Source: CAYOXX01 sp964408025
GTDB lineage: Bacteria > Acidobacteriota > DATKUA01
Assembly (NCBI GenBank): GCA_964408025.1
Contig: CAYOXX010000060.1
Coordinates: forward strand, 1-19,153
Reading direction: 5' to 3'
DNA length: 19,153 nt
Below the pieces are notes generated by a model, which saw nothing but the letters and a program-made list of their open reading frames with translations, was not told where the DNA came from and made no database searches. Shown piece by piece: positions 7,730 through 15,360 of this stretch (position 1 is the first letter of the stretch; each line of letters opens with the position of its first letter). The position numbers and the translations under genes were made by a program.

Positions 7730-9883
7730 CTATTCTGTTGGCTTAGCGCGGTAGGAGCTCCAGAACAGCCATCCGGTGAGCAGCAGTACGAAGATCAGGC
7801 CGAGGAAGGTACCGAATTCGTGGGTGCCGAGTAGGAAGTTGTTGGTCACCTCGCCGGTGGGTTCGGTGAACTGGTACGTCCCTGTCTGGTAGTAGAAGCG
7901 CTCCAGAAGCGAAACCACTCTGGTTTGTACGGCCGCAGCCGCCGCCACCGGGTGGCCCAGCGTGTCGAGAGGCATCTCTCCGCCGGGGATGATTCTCAGG
8001 ACCGCCTCGAGAATCTTCATAAGGGCCGCGCCGGCGATGAAGCCGCTGGCAATCAGTGTCCCTTTCTGCATGCGTGCATTGGCCACCGCCTCGTCTTTGC
8101 TGGACTTCTTAAGCAGGTATGCTACGAAGGCGCCGAGCAGCAGCGGCGTGTTGATCTCCATCGGTAGGTACGTCCCGAGCGCGAACGCCAGCGCCGGCAC
8201 GCCGACCCAGTTTATGAGCAGCGCTATTACGGCGCCGATGCCGAATAGCATCCAGGGGATGATGGCCTCGGGGTCCATGAGCGTGATGATCACCACCCGC
8301 ATGACGTTCGCCTGCGGAGCCGGCATCGCCGGATTCGGCTCCATCGCGCCGGTGACCGGGTTCTCGACCATGAAGCCGAAGGCGTGATGGATGAGCAGGA
8401 TCGCCAGCCCGACCAGCGCGGCGGCGACGATGGTGCCGATGATCTTCGAGCGCTGCTGCTGCATCGGCGTGCTGCCGAGCCAGTAGCCGACCTTGAGGTC
8501 GGTGATGAGGCCGCCGCTCATGCTCAGCGCCGTGCAGACGACACCGCCGATGACCAGGGCGATGAACATCCCCTCGGGGCCGCTGAGGCCGGCCCAGACG
8601 AGGATTGCGGAGCTGAGGATCAGCGTCATGAGCGTCATGCCGCTGACCGGATTGATGCCGACGATGGCGATAGCCCGCGCCGCCACGGAGGTGAAGAGGA
8701 AGCTGATCACGACGACGATCAGCAGGCCGATGGCCATGTAGTAGAAGCTGCCGGTGAGGAAGTAGAAGAAGAAACCGAGCACCACCACGGAGGCAAACAG
8801 GAGCCCGACGACCACCGTCATGTTCATGTCGCGCTGCGTGCGCTGCACCTTCTCGACGCCCACCTCGCCCTTGCGTCCGAACAACCCTTTGAAGCCGACA
8901 CCAAGCGAGCTGACGATGACGCCGAAGTTCTTGATGATGCCGAGGATGCCGGCGCAGGCGATGGCTCCGATGCCGATCCGCTGTACGAAGCTGCCGAAAA
9001 TGATCTCCGGAGTCAGTTGGCCGATCTCGACCATCTCGGCGCCTGCCATTATGGCGGCGCCTGGGAAGTTGCCGACGATCCAGCCGAACAGCGGCACCAG
9101 CACCAGCCAGCTCATGAAGCTGCCCATGACGATGATGACGGCGTAGCGCAAGCCGACGATGTAGCCCAGGCCGACGAAGAAGGCCAGGACGTTCACCCTG
9201 ATCACCATCTTCGTCTGCTCAGTGAAGTCCCTCACCCACGGTCCGAGCGCGCGCGTGGTGAAGAGCCCGTTCCAGAGGCGCACGGCGTCGCAGAGGAAGT
9301 CGTATATCCCGCCGACGAGCATCGCCACAACGAGCACGCTGGCCTGCTTGCCCGCCCGCTCGCCGGTCACCAGGACCTCGTTGACCGCCGTCGCCTCCGG
9401 GAACGGCAGCTGGCCGTGCAGGTCGGAGACGAAGTACTTGCGCAGCGGGATCAGGAACAGGACGCCGAGGACGCCCCCGAGCAGCGCGGCCAGGAACACA
9501 TCGAACATTCCCGGAGCCAGCTCGAGCATGTAGAGAGCCGGCAGCGTAAAGATGGCGCCGGCGACGACCAGGCCGCTGGCGGCGCCGACGCTCTGGATGA
9601 TGACGTTCTCTAGGATCGTGTTCTTGCGGCGAAAGATCTTGCCGATGCCGATCGCCAGGATGGCGATAGGAATCGCCGCCTCGAAAACGGTGCCGGCACG
9701 CAGACCGGAGACGGCGGTGGCCAGGGTGAAGATCGCCGCCATGATGATTCCGATGATTACCGAGCGGGCCGTGACCTCCGGGATGATCTGCTCCGCCGGC
9801 ACATACGGAGTGTAAGTTTCCCCCTCCTTGAGCGGCCTGTAGGCCGACTCGTGAAGGCTCCTCTTTTCAGACGATTCTTCCAT
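7730..9883 (-). CDS. OPT family oligopeptide transporter
   Basis: A 717-residue polytopic inner-membrane protein of the prokaryotic OPT (oligopeptide transporter) branch, a secondary importer of small peptides or metal-ligand complexes. It has a hydrophilic N-terminal tail of about 40 residues, then about 15 hydrophobic segments along its length. Family hallmarks are visible: the loop GQLPFPEATAVNEVL, GINPVSGMTLMT, and DLKVGYWLGSTPMQQQ. Length is normal for the family. The ATG at 9881-9883 is preceded by a purine-rich SD containing a run of ten G (9889-9898 on the plus strand as C). It is a single-gene unit, divergent from gltX, with its own promoter and terminator. Substrate cannot be told from sequence. 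Confidence 0.93.
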   Translation of the reverse strand: MEESSEKRSLHESAYRPLKEGETYTPYVPAEQIIPEVTARSVIIGIIMAAIFTLATAVSGLRAGTVFEAAIPIAILAIGIGKIFRRKNTILENVIIQSVGAASGLVVAGAIFTLPALYMLELAPGMFDVFLAALLGGVLGVLFLIPLRKYFVSDLHGQLPFPEATAVNEVLVTGERAGKQASVLVVAMLVGGIYDFLCDAVRLWNGLFTTRALGPWVRDFTEQTKMVIRVNVLAFFVGLGYIVGLRYAVIIVMGSFMSWLVLVPLFGWIVGNFPGAAIMAGAEMVEIGQLTPEIIFGSFVQRIGIGAIACAGILGIIKNFGVIVSSLGVGFKGLFGRKGEVGVEKVQRTQRDMNMTVVVGLLFASVVVLGFFFYFLTGSFYYMAIGLLIVVVISFLFTSVAARAIAIVGINPVSGMTLMTLILSSAILVWAGLSGPEGMFIALVIGGVVCTALSMSGGLITDLKVGYWLGSTPMQQQRSKIIGTIVAAALVGLAILLIHHAFGFMVENPVTGAMEPNPAMPAPQANVMRVVIITLMDPEAIIPWMLFGIGAVIALLINWVGVPALAFALGTYLPMEINTPLLLGAFVAYLLKKSSKDEAVANARMQKGTLIASGFIAGAALMKILEAVLRIIPGGEMPLDTLGHPVAAAAAVQTRVVSLLERFYYQTGTYQFTEPTGEVTNNFLLGTHEFGTFLGLIFVLLLTGWLFWSSYRAKPTE

Positions 9884-9888
9884 AAGAT

Positions 9889-9898
9889 CCCCCCCCCC
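9889..9898 (-). promoter_or_regulatory. Unusual ribosome binding site: G10 homopolymer
   Basis: The SD of the OPT transporter consists of AAGG merging into ten consecutive G, ending 5 bases before ATG. Length changes in this tract would shift SD-to-start spacing. It is the longest single-base run I noticed in the window. Confidence 0.6.
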
Positions 9899-9951
9899 TT
9901 TCCGTGACCGAGTGGAACGTTAGTTTGCTGCGCGATTCAAGCTCGTGAGCC

Positions 9952-9980
9952 AGTATAAGGAGGCGCGCGCCTGCGTTCAA
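9952..9980 (-). promoter_or_regulatory. Predicted promoter of the OPT transporter
   Basis: On the minus strand TTGAAC (9975-9980) and TATACT (9952-9957) are spaced by 17 bases. A perfect palindrome AGGCGCGCGCCT (9961-9972) fills most of the spacer and could be an operator. The transcript would begin near 9945 with a leader of about 60 bases. Confidence 0.6.
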
Positions 9981-10013
9981 CAGCAATCGTCAGGTTTTCG
10001 GCGGAGCGGCCGA

Positions 10014-10042
10014 TTGCTCCGACGGGGCTGCGGTGCTACGAT
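10014..10042 (+). promoter_or_regulatory. Predicted gltX promoter
   Basis: TTGCTC (10014-10019) and an extended -10, TGC followed by TACGAT (10037-10042), are spaced by 17 bases. The -35 is weak (3 of 6) and the -10 moderate (4 of 6), with the TGn extension compensating. The predicted leader before the ATG at 10068 is about 18 bases. Confidence 0.4.
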
Positions 10043-10067
10043 TCGCGGGTCGACGTCGAGGCCGGCA

Positions 10068-11579
10068 ATGGCTAAAAGCAACGCGATGCGAGTGCGTTTT
10101 CCACCCAGCCCCACGGGCCGCCTGCACATCGGCAACGTGCGGACCGCCCTCTACAACTGGCTGCTGGCGCGCAAGGCCGGCGGCGTCTTCGTGCTCAGGA
10201 TCGAGGACACCGACGCCGAGCGCTCGACGCGCGCCAACGAGGAGCGGATGCTGGAGGACCTGCGCTGGCTGGGCCTGGACTGGGACGAGGGTCCTGGCGC
10301 CGGCGGCCCCCACGAACCCTACCGCCAGAGCGAGCGGCTCGAGGCATACCGCGAACGCAGCGGGCGGTTACTGGAGCGGGGTCTGGCCTACCACTGCTTC
10401 TGCACGCCTGAGGAGCTGAAATCAGAAAGGGAACGCGCGCTGGCCGAGGGCCGGCCGCCCCGCTACTCGGGTAGGTGCCGCGACCTGAACCCCGACGAGT
10501 CGAGGCGGCGCCTCGAGGCGGGCGAACCGGCTGCGGTGCGCTTCCGGATCGAGCAGGGGCCGGCCGTCGCCTGGGACGACCTGGTGCACGGCAACCTCGG
10601 CTTCGAGCGCGGGCAGATCGGCGACTTCGTCATCGTCCGCTCCGACGGCTCGCCGGCCTACAACTACGCCGTAGTTGTCGACGACGCGCTGATGGAAATC
10701 AGCCACGTGATCCGCGGCGACGATCACATCTCCAACACGCCGCGCCAGATCCTGCTCTGCGAGGCTCTCGGCTTTCGGCTGCCGCACTTCGGCCACCTGC
10801 CGATGATCCTCGGCCCCGACGGCTCGCGGCTGAGCAAGCGCCACGGTGCCACTTCGGTCGAGGAGTTCCGCGCCCGCGGCTACCTGCCCGGGGCGCTGCT
10901 GAACTACCTGGCGCTGCTGGGCTGGAACCCCGGCGACGAGCGCGAGTTCTTCCTCCTCGACGAGCTGATCAAGGTTTTCTCGCTGAAACGGGTCAACAGG
11001 AGCGCGGCGGTCTTCGACATCGAGAAGCTGGACTGGCTCAACGGCCGGCACCTGCGCGCGCTGCCGCCCGGTGAGGCGCTGGCCGCGGCCGCCCCATTTC
11101 TGCGCGAGCGCGGCTACCTACTGGACGGACTCGAGGGCGCCGCCGAGGAGTGGGCGCGGGACCTGGCCGACGCGTTTGCCGCATCGTCTCCGAACCTGAT
11201 CGAGCTTGCCGAGAGCTGTGCCATCGTCTTCAACTTCGATCCGCAGGCCGCCACGGGCAACCCGGAAGTCGCGGCCATCCTCGACCCCGGTGAGGCTAGG
11301 AGCGTACTCGAGGCCTTCCTTGAGGAGACCGGCCCGGCCGAGACGCTCGACGTCGAGCGATTCCGCCTGGCGGCCAAGGTCGTAGGCAAACGGACCGGCG
11401 CCCGCGGCAAGGCGCTCTATTTCCCGCTGCGCGCCGCGATCACCGGCGCCGTCGTCGGGCCGGAGCTCGACCGCCTGGTGCCTCTGCTGGAGGCGGGGAA
11501 GAATCTGCCGCTTCCCGTACCTGTCACCGGCGTGCGGGCGAGGATCGCGGCGGTGGCGGAGCTGCTGCGGGAGGGATAG
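10068..11579 (+). CDS. gltX: Glutamyl-tRNA synthetase
   Basis: A 503-residue class I aminoacyl-tRNA synthetase that charges tRNA(Glu) with glutamate in the cytoplasm, and in many bacteria also tRNA(Gln) as a precursor. The Rossmann catalytic core opens with FPPSPTGRLHIGN (HIGH-type signature, residues 20-23), and LSKRH (255-259) is the KMSKS equivalent. RIEDTDAERS and GDDHISNTPRQ are typical active-site segments. Cysteines at 110, 112 and 137 match the zinc-site region of the family, though the usual His after the third Cys is Asp here. The C-terminal part is the helical anticodon-binding domain. I chose the ATG at 10068 (GAGG 6 bases upstream) rather than an in-frame ATG at 9945, which lies upstream of the predicted promoter. 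rlmB follows after 3 bases, so the two are translationally coupled. Confidence 0.97.
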   Translation: MAKSNAMRVRFPPSPTGRLHIGNVRTALYNWLLARKAGGVFVLRIEDTDAERSTRANEERMLEDLRWLGLDWDEGPGAGGPHEPYRQSERLEAYRERSGRLLERGLAYHCFCTPEELKSERERALAEGRPPRYSGRCRDLNPDESRRRLEAGEPAAVRFRIEQGPAVAWDDLVHGNLGFERGQIGDFVIVRSDGSPAYNYAVVVDDALMEISHVIRGDDHISNTPRQILLCEALGFRLPHFGHLPMILGPDGSRLSKRHGATSVEEFRARGYLPGALLNYLALLGWNPGDEREFFLLDELIKVFSLKRVNRSAAVFDIEKLDWLNGRHLRALPPGEALAAAAPFLRERGYLLDGLEGAAEEWARDLADAFAASSPNLIELAESCAIVFNFDPQAATGNPEVAAILDPGEARSVLEAFLEETGPAETLDVERFRLAAKVVGKRTGARGKALYFPLRAAITGAVVGPELDRLVPLLEAGKNLPLPVPVTGVRARIAAVAELLREG

Positions 11580-11582
11580 CGA

Positions 11583-12314
11583 GTGGCCGTCATCTACGGC
11601 GTCAACCCGGTGCTGGAGCAGCTCGCCGCCGAGCCGAAGCGGATCGAGCACCTCTACCTCCCGCGCGGACCGTTGCGGGGGCGGCTTGGCCGCGTGGTCC
11701 GGCTGGCGCGCGAGCGCGGTGTGGCCGTTACCTTTCTGGAGAGGAAGGCTCTTGACCGCCTGGCGGGCGCGGGTGAGCACCAGGGCGCGGTCGCGGAGGT
11801 TGGCGAGTACGACTACGCGACACTCGACGAGATCCTGAAGGAGCTGGGGGGACAGGAGAGGCCGAAGGCGCCGGCGCGGGTGGTGGTCCTGGACGGCGTT
11901 CAGGACCCGCGCAACCTCGGATCGGTGGTTCGCAGCGCCGTCGGGGCCGGCGCCGACGGCGTCGTCATCGCGCAGCGCCGCGCCGCCAGCATGACCGCAG
12001 CTGCGGTAAAGGCCTCGGCCGGCGCCGCCGCCGCGGCCCGCGTGGCCAGGGTGACGAACCTGGCGCGGGCGCTGGAGCGGTTCAAGGGCGCGGGGCTGTG
12101 GTGCGTCGCGGTCGAGGCTGGCGGGGAGAAGGACGTTCGCGCACTCGATCCCGGGCTCGACTACGCCCTGGTGTTCGGCGGAGAGGGCAAGGGTGCCCGG
12201 CGCCTGGTTCGCGAGCGCTGCGACCTGACGGCGCGCATCCCGATGCGCGGACCCCTCGACTCGCTCAACGTTTCCGTGGCCGTTGGCGTGACGCTGTTCG
12301 CGCTGCTGCCCTGA
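11583..12314 (+). CDS. rlmB: 23S rRNA 2'-O-methyltransferase, RlmB/TrmH type (SPOUT family)
   Basis: A 243-residue SPOUT methyltransferase. The N-terminal substrate-binding domain (1-75, IYGVNPVLEQL and HQGAVAEV) and the trefoil-knot catalytic domain (about 98-243) are both complete. The three SPOUT motifs are clear: DGVQDPRNLGSVVRSA with N111 and R117, VFGGEGKGARRLV (198-209), and LDSLNVSVAVGV (225-236). RlmB methylates G2251 of 23S rRNA in Escherichia coli; family membership is certain, while the exact nucleotide here is inferred. It starts with GTG three bases after the gltX stop, and its SD (GGAGGG) lies inside the gltX end. It is short of the HD-GYP gene by 34 bases, tail to tail. Confidence 0.93.
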   Translation: MAVIYGVNPVLEQLAAEPKRIEHLYLPRGPLRGRLGRVVRLARERGVAVTFLERKALDRLAGAGEHQGAVAEVGEYDYATLDEILKELGGQERPKAPARVVVLDGVQDPRNLGSVVRSAVGAGADGVVIAQRRAASMTAAAVKASAGAAAAARVARVTNLARALERFKGAGLWCVAVEAGGEKDVRALDPGLDYALVFGGEGKGARRLVRERCDLTARIPMRGPLDSLNVSVAVGVTLFALLP

Positions 12315-12348
12315 CCTGCCCGCTCAGGGTCGGCACGGACCGCCTTTC

Positions 12349-13341
12349 CTACGCCTCCGGCTTGCTGGGCAGATTGTTGTTTTTAAACTGCTCGACTATC
12401 GTCTCGTGGACAAGCACCACACTGAGTAAGGCGTCGAACACTTCCTCGTCGTACAGAGCTAAAAGGCCGGCCAGCTCTTCCAGGGCGTCGAGGTGCTGCT
12501 TCATCGGCTTGTACGACCTGTCGGAGGTCATGGCATCATAGGTATCAGCGACGGCGGCGACCAGGGCATACTGGTGGGCCTCGCCGGTCGCCAGGCCATC
12601 GGGGTAGCCGCTGCCGTCGATCCGCTCGTGATGGTGCCGGGTCATCAGCAGAACGGTATTCGGCAGCTCGTGCCGTCTCAGAACCTCGTGCCCGTCGATG
12701 GGGTGCTTTCGCACCAGCTCCATCTCCTCCTCCGAGAGTTTGCCGGGCTTATCGATGATGGCCTTGTCGATGCCGGTCATGCCCACGTCATGCAGGAGCC
12801 CGCCCATGCCGAGCTGCCATAGCTGCCTGCGGTCCTTGCCGAACATCTTTTCGCCCAGCAGCAAGCAGAGCGTGCAGACGTTGAAGCTGTGCGAGAGAAG
12901 ATAGAGGCCGTAGGAGGCTACGGTGAACAGATCGGTTTTGACTCCGGGGAAGTCGAGGACAAGGTCGACATACGAGGAGACGAAGCTGCCGGTCCTCTCG
13001 ACTTCCCGACCGCTGCGCGGGTCGTCGAGGAACCGCTCCACGGCCCGCTTGCCGACAGACTTCATGAACTCGACCTTCTCGCCCTTGTCGATCGAGGGAT
13101 TTGCGAGCACCTCATCGACCCGCTCGGTGGCGTAATCCAGGTAGGTCGGTCTCTCGTCGCTGGTGACATAGAACACGCGCCCCGCCTGGCCGAGCATCTC
13201 CTTCTGCTGCGGCGTGATCTCGTAACCGGCGCGGCAGAAGAGCACCATCGAGCCGTTGCTGTCCATTGCGTACAGGTTGAACGGAATCGGCCCCAGGGCG
13301 ATCGACTCGCCGAGGATGGTGCCCATGCGCATCTTGCTCAT
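12349..13341 (-). CDS. HD-GYP domain protein, probable c-di-GMP phosphodiesterase
   Basis: A 330-residue cytoplasmic protein. The first 130 residues resemble the variable N-terminal domain often fused to HD-GYP. Residues about 145-320 are the HD-GYP domain: H151, HD at 184-185 (GLLHDVGM), H213 in RKHPIDGHEV, HH at 237-238, GYP at 245-247 (GSGYPDGL) and D266 (VADTYDAM). These are the metal ligands and signature of bimetallic c-di-GMP hydrolases. The lysine normally closing the HDxGK motif is methionine here (M188). Activity would lower c-di-GMP and favour motility. The only SD candidate (GAGG) is about 12 bases from ATG, so the start could be M4 or M6. It is monocistronic, tail to tail with rlmB. 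Confidence 0.93.
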   Translation of the reverse strand: MSKMRMGTILGESIALGPIPFNLYAMDSNGSMVLFCRAGYEITPQQKEMLGQAGRVFYVTSDERPTYLDYATERVDEVLANPSIDKGEKVEFMKSVGKRAVERFLDDPRSGREVERTGSFVSSYVDLVLDFPGVKTDLFTVASYGLYLLSHSFNVCTLCLLLGEKMFGKDRRQLWQLGMGGLLHDVGMTGIDKAIIDKPGKLSEEEMELVRKHPIDGHEVLRRHELPNTVLLMTRHHHERIDGSGYPDGLATGEAHQYALVAAVADTYDAMTSDRSYKPMKQHLDALEELAGLLALYDEEVFDALLSVVLVHETIVEQFKNNNLPSKPEA

Positions 13342-13375
13342 CTCGTTAGCATCTTCCTCAGGATCCTATAGTTTA

Positions 13376-13404
13376 ACTATCGGCTCGACAGACTCTTGCC
13401 TCAA
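13376..13404 (-). promoter_or_regulatory. Predicted promoter of the HD-GYP gene with overlapping palindrome
   Basis: On the minus strand TTGAGG (13399-13404) and GATAGT (13376-13381) are spaced by 17 bases, each 4 of 6 to consensus. A symmetric sequence ATAGTTTAACTAT (13368-13380) overlaps the -10 and could bind a dimeric regulator. Confidence 0.35.
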
Positions 13405-13614
13405 GGCTTCGCACTGCTTTCTTTTCTTTCCTCGCATCGGAACTATGAAACAAAGTGAATCGCCTGCGAGTTCAGGCGTCCGCTGATCCTATCCAAGTCT
13501 AGCGGCGGGCGATGTGACGTGCAATACATGCAGCAAGCATTCGCCGCGGCGAGAGAGGGGGGGGAGCGCTTGCGATGCCGAGGCCGACCCGATCTGGAGC
13601 GCTGCCGCGCCCTC

Positions 13615-13623
13615 TGCTATACT
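13615..13623 (+). promoter_or_regulatory. Extended -10 element of clpP
   Basis: TGC directly followed by TATACT (13618-13623) is a strong extended -10. I see no good -35, which extended -10 promoters often lack. The transcript would begin near 13630, about 24 bases before the ATG. Confidence 0.5.
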
Positions 13624-13653
13624 CAACAAGGAGCAAGGGAAACGAGGGCGCCG

Positions 13654-14247
13654 ATGAAACTGGTTCCGATAGTCGTCGAGAAGACCGCCGAGGGCGAGCG
13701 CAGCTACGACATCTACTCGAGGCTGCTCAAGGACCGCATAATCTTCCTGACCGGCGAGATAAGCGACCGCAGCGCCGATCTGCTTATGGCGCAGCTGCTC
13801 TTCCTCTCGCAGGAGGATCCGCGCAAGGACATCTTCTTCTACATCAACAGCCCCGGCGGCTCGATCAGCGCCGCGCTGGCGATCTACGACGCGATGCAGT
13901 TCGTCAAGCCGGACATCTGGACCGTCTGCGTCGGGCTGGCCGCCTCGGGCGGGGCGCTGCTGCTGGCCTCCGGCGCCGGCGGCAAGCGGGTAAGCCTGCC
14001 CAACGCGCGCATAATGATCCACCAGCCGCTGGGCGGCGCCAGCGGCGACGCGGCCAACATCGAGATCCAGGCCCGCGAGATTCTCAAGCTCAAGCAGCGG
14101 CTCAACGAGATTCTGGCGGACCACACCGGCAGGCCGGTCGAGGAGGTGGCCAAGGACTCCGACCGCGACTTCTGGCTCTCGGCCGACGAGGCGAAGGATT
14201 ACAGCCTGGTCGACCGCGTGGTCAGCTCGATCGCGGAGATCGGCTGA
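13654..14247 (+). CDS. clpP: ATP-dependent Clp protease proteolytic subunit
   Basis: A 197-residue serine peptidase of the S14 family that forms a tetradecameric barrel and degrades proteins fed by Clp ATPases. The catalytic triad is intact: S98 in GLAASGG, H123 in MIHQPLGG, and D172 in DSDRDFW (spacing H to D of 49 as in E. coli). INSPGGS (65-70) supplies the oxyanion loop. The residue after the serine is glycine instead of the usual methionine. I chose ATG 13654 (GAGG 6 bases upstream, just after the extended -10); the in-frame ATG at 13519 lies upstream of the promoter and adds unrelated sequence. Unlike the common tig-clpP-clpX order, no trigger factor or clpX is adjacent. It may be the main ClpP or a paralogue. 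Confidence 0.95.
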   Translation: MKLVPIVVEKTAEGERSYDIYSRLLKDRIIFLTGEISDRSADLLMAQLLFLSQEDPRKDIFFYINSPGGSISAALAIYDAMQFVKPDIWTVCVGLAASGGALLLASGAGGKRVSLPNARIMIHQPLGGASGDAANIEIQAREILKLKQRLNEILADHTGRPVEEVAKDSDRDFWLSADEAKDYSLVDRVVSSIAEIG

Positions 14248-14267
14248 GGTCTGCCGGCCGCCCTATT

Positions 14268-15161
14268 CTACCTGTCGTCGAGCTCTTCCAGGAAAGTCCG
14301 GGCCGGTGTGTAGTCGGCTTCGGAGGCCATCTGCAGCCACCGCAGAGCCTCCTCTTCGTCGCGCTCGACGCCCTCGCCCTGGTAGAGCATAAGACCGTAC
14401 TCGTACTGACCCCTGGCGTCGCCGGACTCGGCGGCGAGGAGGAACCATCGGGCGGCCTCCGCGAGGTCCTGCTCGACGCCCTCGCCTCGCCGGTAGAGCG
14501 AGCCCAGCTTGCATCGGGCCCTGGGATTGCCGGCTTCGGCGGCTTGCAGATAGTAACTCAAGGCGGCCTCGTAATCCCGCTGGCCGCTACGACCCGTTTC
14601 GTAAATAACGCCCAGGTTGTACAGCGCCCTCGCTTCTCCCGCCTCGGCTGCCCGGGTGAACCAGAGAATCGCTTCTTCGACGTCCACATCCACGCCCTCG
14701 CCAAACAAGAACATCCCGCCGAGACGGATCATCGCTTCCGAGGAGCCGACAATGGCTGACCTCCGATACCAATCCAGCGCCTGTTCGCGGTCCTGCGAGA
14801 CCCCGATGCCGTACTCATACATATGGCCGAGGGAGAACCGGGCCTCGGGATCCCCCCCCACGGCGGCCGTTCGGTACCAGCGCAGGGCGGCGTCGTAGTC
14901 CTGTTCCACAATGAGGCCGTAGAAGTAACAATCCCCTAAGTCCTTTTGGGCCACCGGGTGTCCCGCCGCCGCCGCTCTTCTTAACCAGACGATTGCGCTC
15001 TCGTAATCGCCTGCCGCGTACGCCTCCCTGGCGCGTTCGTACATCTCGCGCCTCGCGTGATGGGTGAAATACCTGTCCTGCTGCGTGGAGATCGGGCAGT
15101 ACCCGTGGAGGAGCCCAGGTAGGAAAGAACACATAAGCAATACGAGTAGCAAGTACTTCAT
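14268..15161 (-). CDS. Secreted Sel1-repeat (TPR-like) protein
   Basis: A 297-residue protein with a short hydrophobic signal peptide (about 1-20, MKYLLLVLLMCSFLPGLLHG). It then has one partial and six full 36-residue Sel1 repeats of the form A..LG..Y..G.GV..D...A..WY..AAE.G (from about residue 45 to 285). Sel1 repeats are antiparallel helix pairs that build solenoids for protein-protein contacts, often in envelope or signalling complexes. A cysteine in the signal region is not in a good lipobox, so I call it periplasmic or exported rather than a lipoprotein. The SD AGGAG lies about 11 bases upstream. It ends 20 bases from clpP, tail to tail. A C8 run (14852-14859) lies inside the coding sequence. 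Partner and function are unknown. Confidence 0.88.
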   Translation of the reverse strand: MKYLLLVLLMCSFLPGLLHGYCPISTQQDRYFTHHARREMYERAREAYAAGDYESAIVWLRRAAAAGHPVAQKDLGDCYFYGLIVEQDYDAALRWYRTAAVGGDPEARFSLGHMYEYGIGVSQDREQALDWYRRSAIVGSSEAMIRLGGMFLFGEGVDVDVEEAILWFTRAAEAGEARALYNLGVIYETGRSGQRDYEAALSYYLQAAEAGNPRARCKLGSLYRRGEGVEQDLAEAARWFLLAAESGDARGQYEYGLMLYQGEGVERDEEEALRWLQMASEADYTPARTFLEELDDR

Positions 15162-15215
15162 CTTCGTAATCGCTCCTGTCCGATCCAGCTTGCCGGGAAA
15201 TATTCTGTACCGTCA

Positions 15216-15243
15216 ATTATAACCCGCCGTCGGGCGGCTTCAA
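15216..15243 (-). promoter_or_regulatory. Predicted promoter of the Sel1-repeat gene
   Basis: On the minus strand, TTGAAG (15238-15243) is followed after 16 bases by a perfect TATAAT (15216-15221). The leader to the ATG at 15161 would be about 48 bases. Confidence 0.6.
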
Positions 15244-15294
15244 AGCCGACACCGACTATCGCTACAGCAAACATTCTGAGGTCAGTGCCTTCCG

Positions 15295-15324
15295 TTGGCC
15301 AGCGGGGGGGGCGTTTGCTATCAT
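15295..15324 (+). promoter_or_regulatory. Predicted rsmE promoter with G8 tract in the spacer
   Basis: TTGGCC (15295-15300) is followed after 18 bases by TATCAT (15319-15324), with TGC just before it (extended -10). A run of eight G (15304-15311) occupies the spacer, so loss or gain of a G would change the -35 to -10 distance. Confidence 0.45.
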
Positions 15325-15360
15325 CCGTCCGTCCTCGAGCGAAAGGAGTGCGCGCGCGTC

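Larger units (their letters stand above)
13342..13653. other. 312-base divergent regulatory region between HD-GYP gene and clpP
   Basis: No gene is seen apart from the out-of-family upstream extension of the clpP frame. It holds the HD-GYP promoter with an overlapping palindrome (13368-13404), a small hairpin (CGCCTG 13461-13466 with CAGGCG 13473-13478), a G8 run (13557-13564) and the extended -10 of clpP. The T-rich stretch near 13421-13430 has no assigned role. Confidence 0.5.

Noticed and set aside
8384..9613. 409-codon open frame on the plus strand opposite the transporter
   Set aside because: It is antisense to the clear OPT gene and is rich in Asp, Glu, His and Ala as expected from GC-rich hydrophobic codons read backwards. 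No SD or domain is seen.
12309..12329. CCCTGA / TCAGGG hairpin at the rlmB stop
   Set aside because: The stem is six base pairs, includes the stop codon and has no T-tract, so I do not call it a terminator.
13575..14759. 394-codon plus-strand frame across clpP and the Sel1 gene
   Set aside because: It overlaps clpP in another frame and runs antisense into the Sel1-repeat gene, with Arg/Gly/Ala-rich low-complexity translation.
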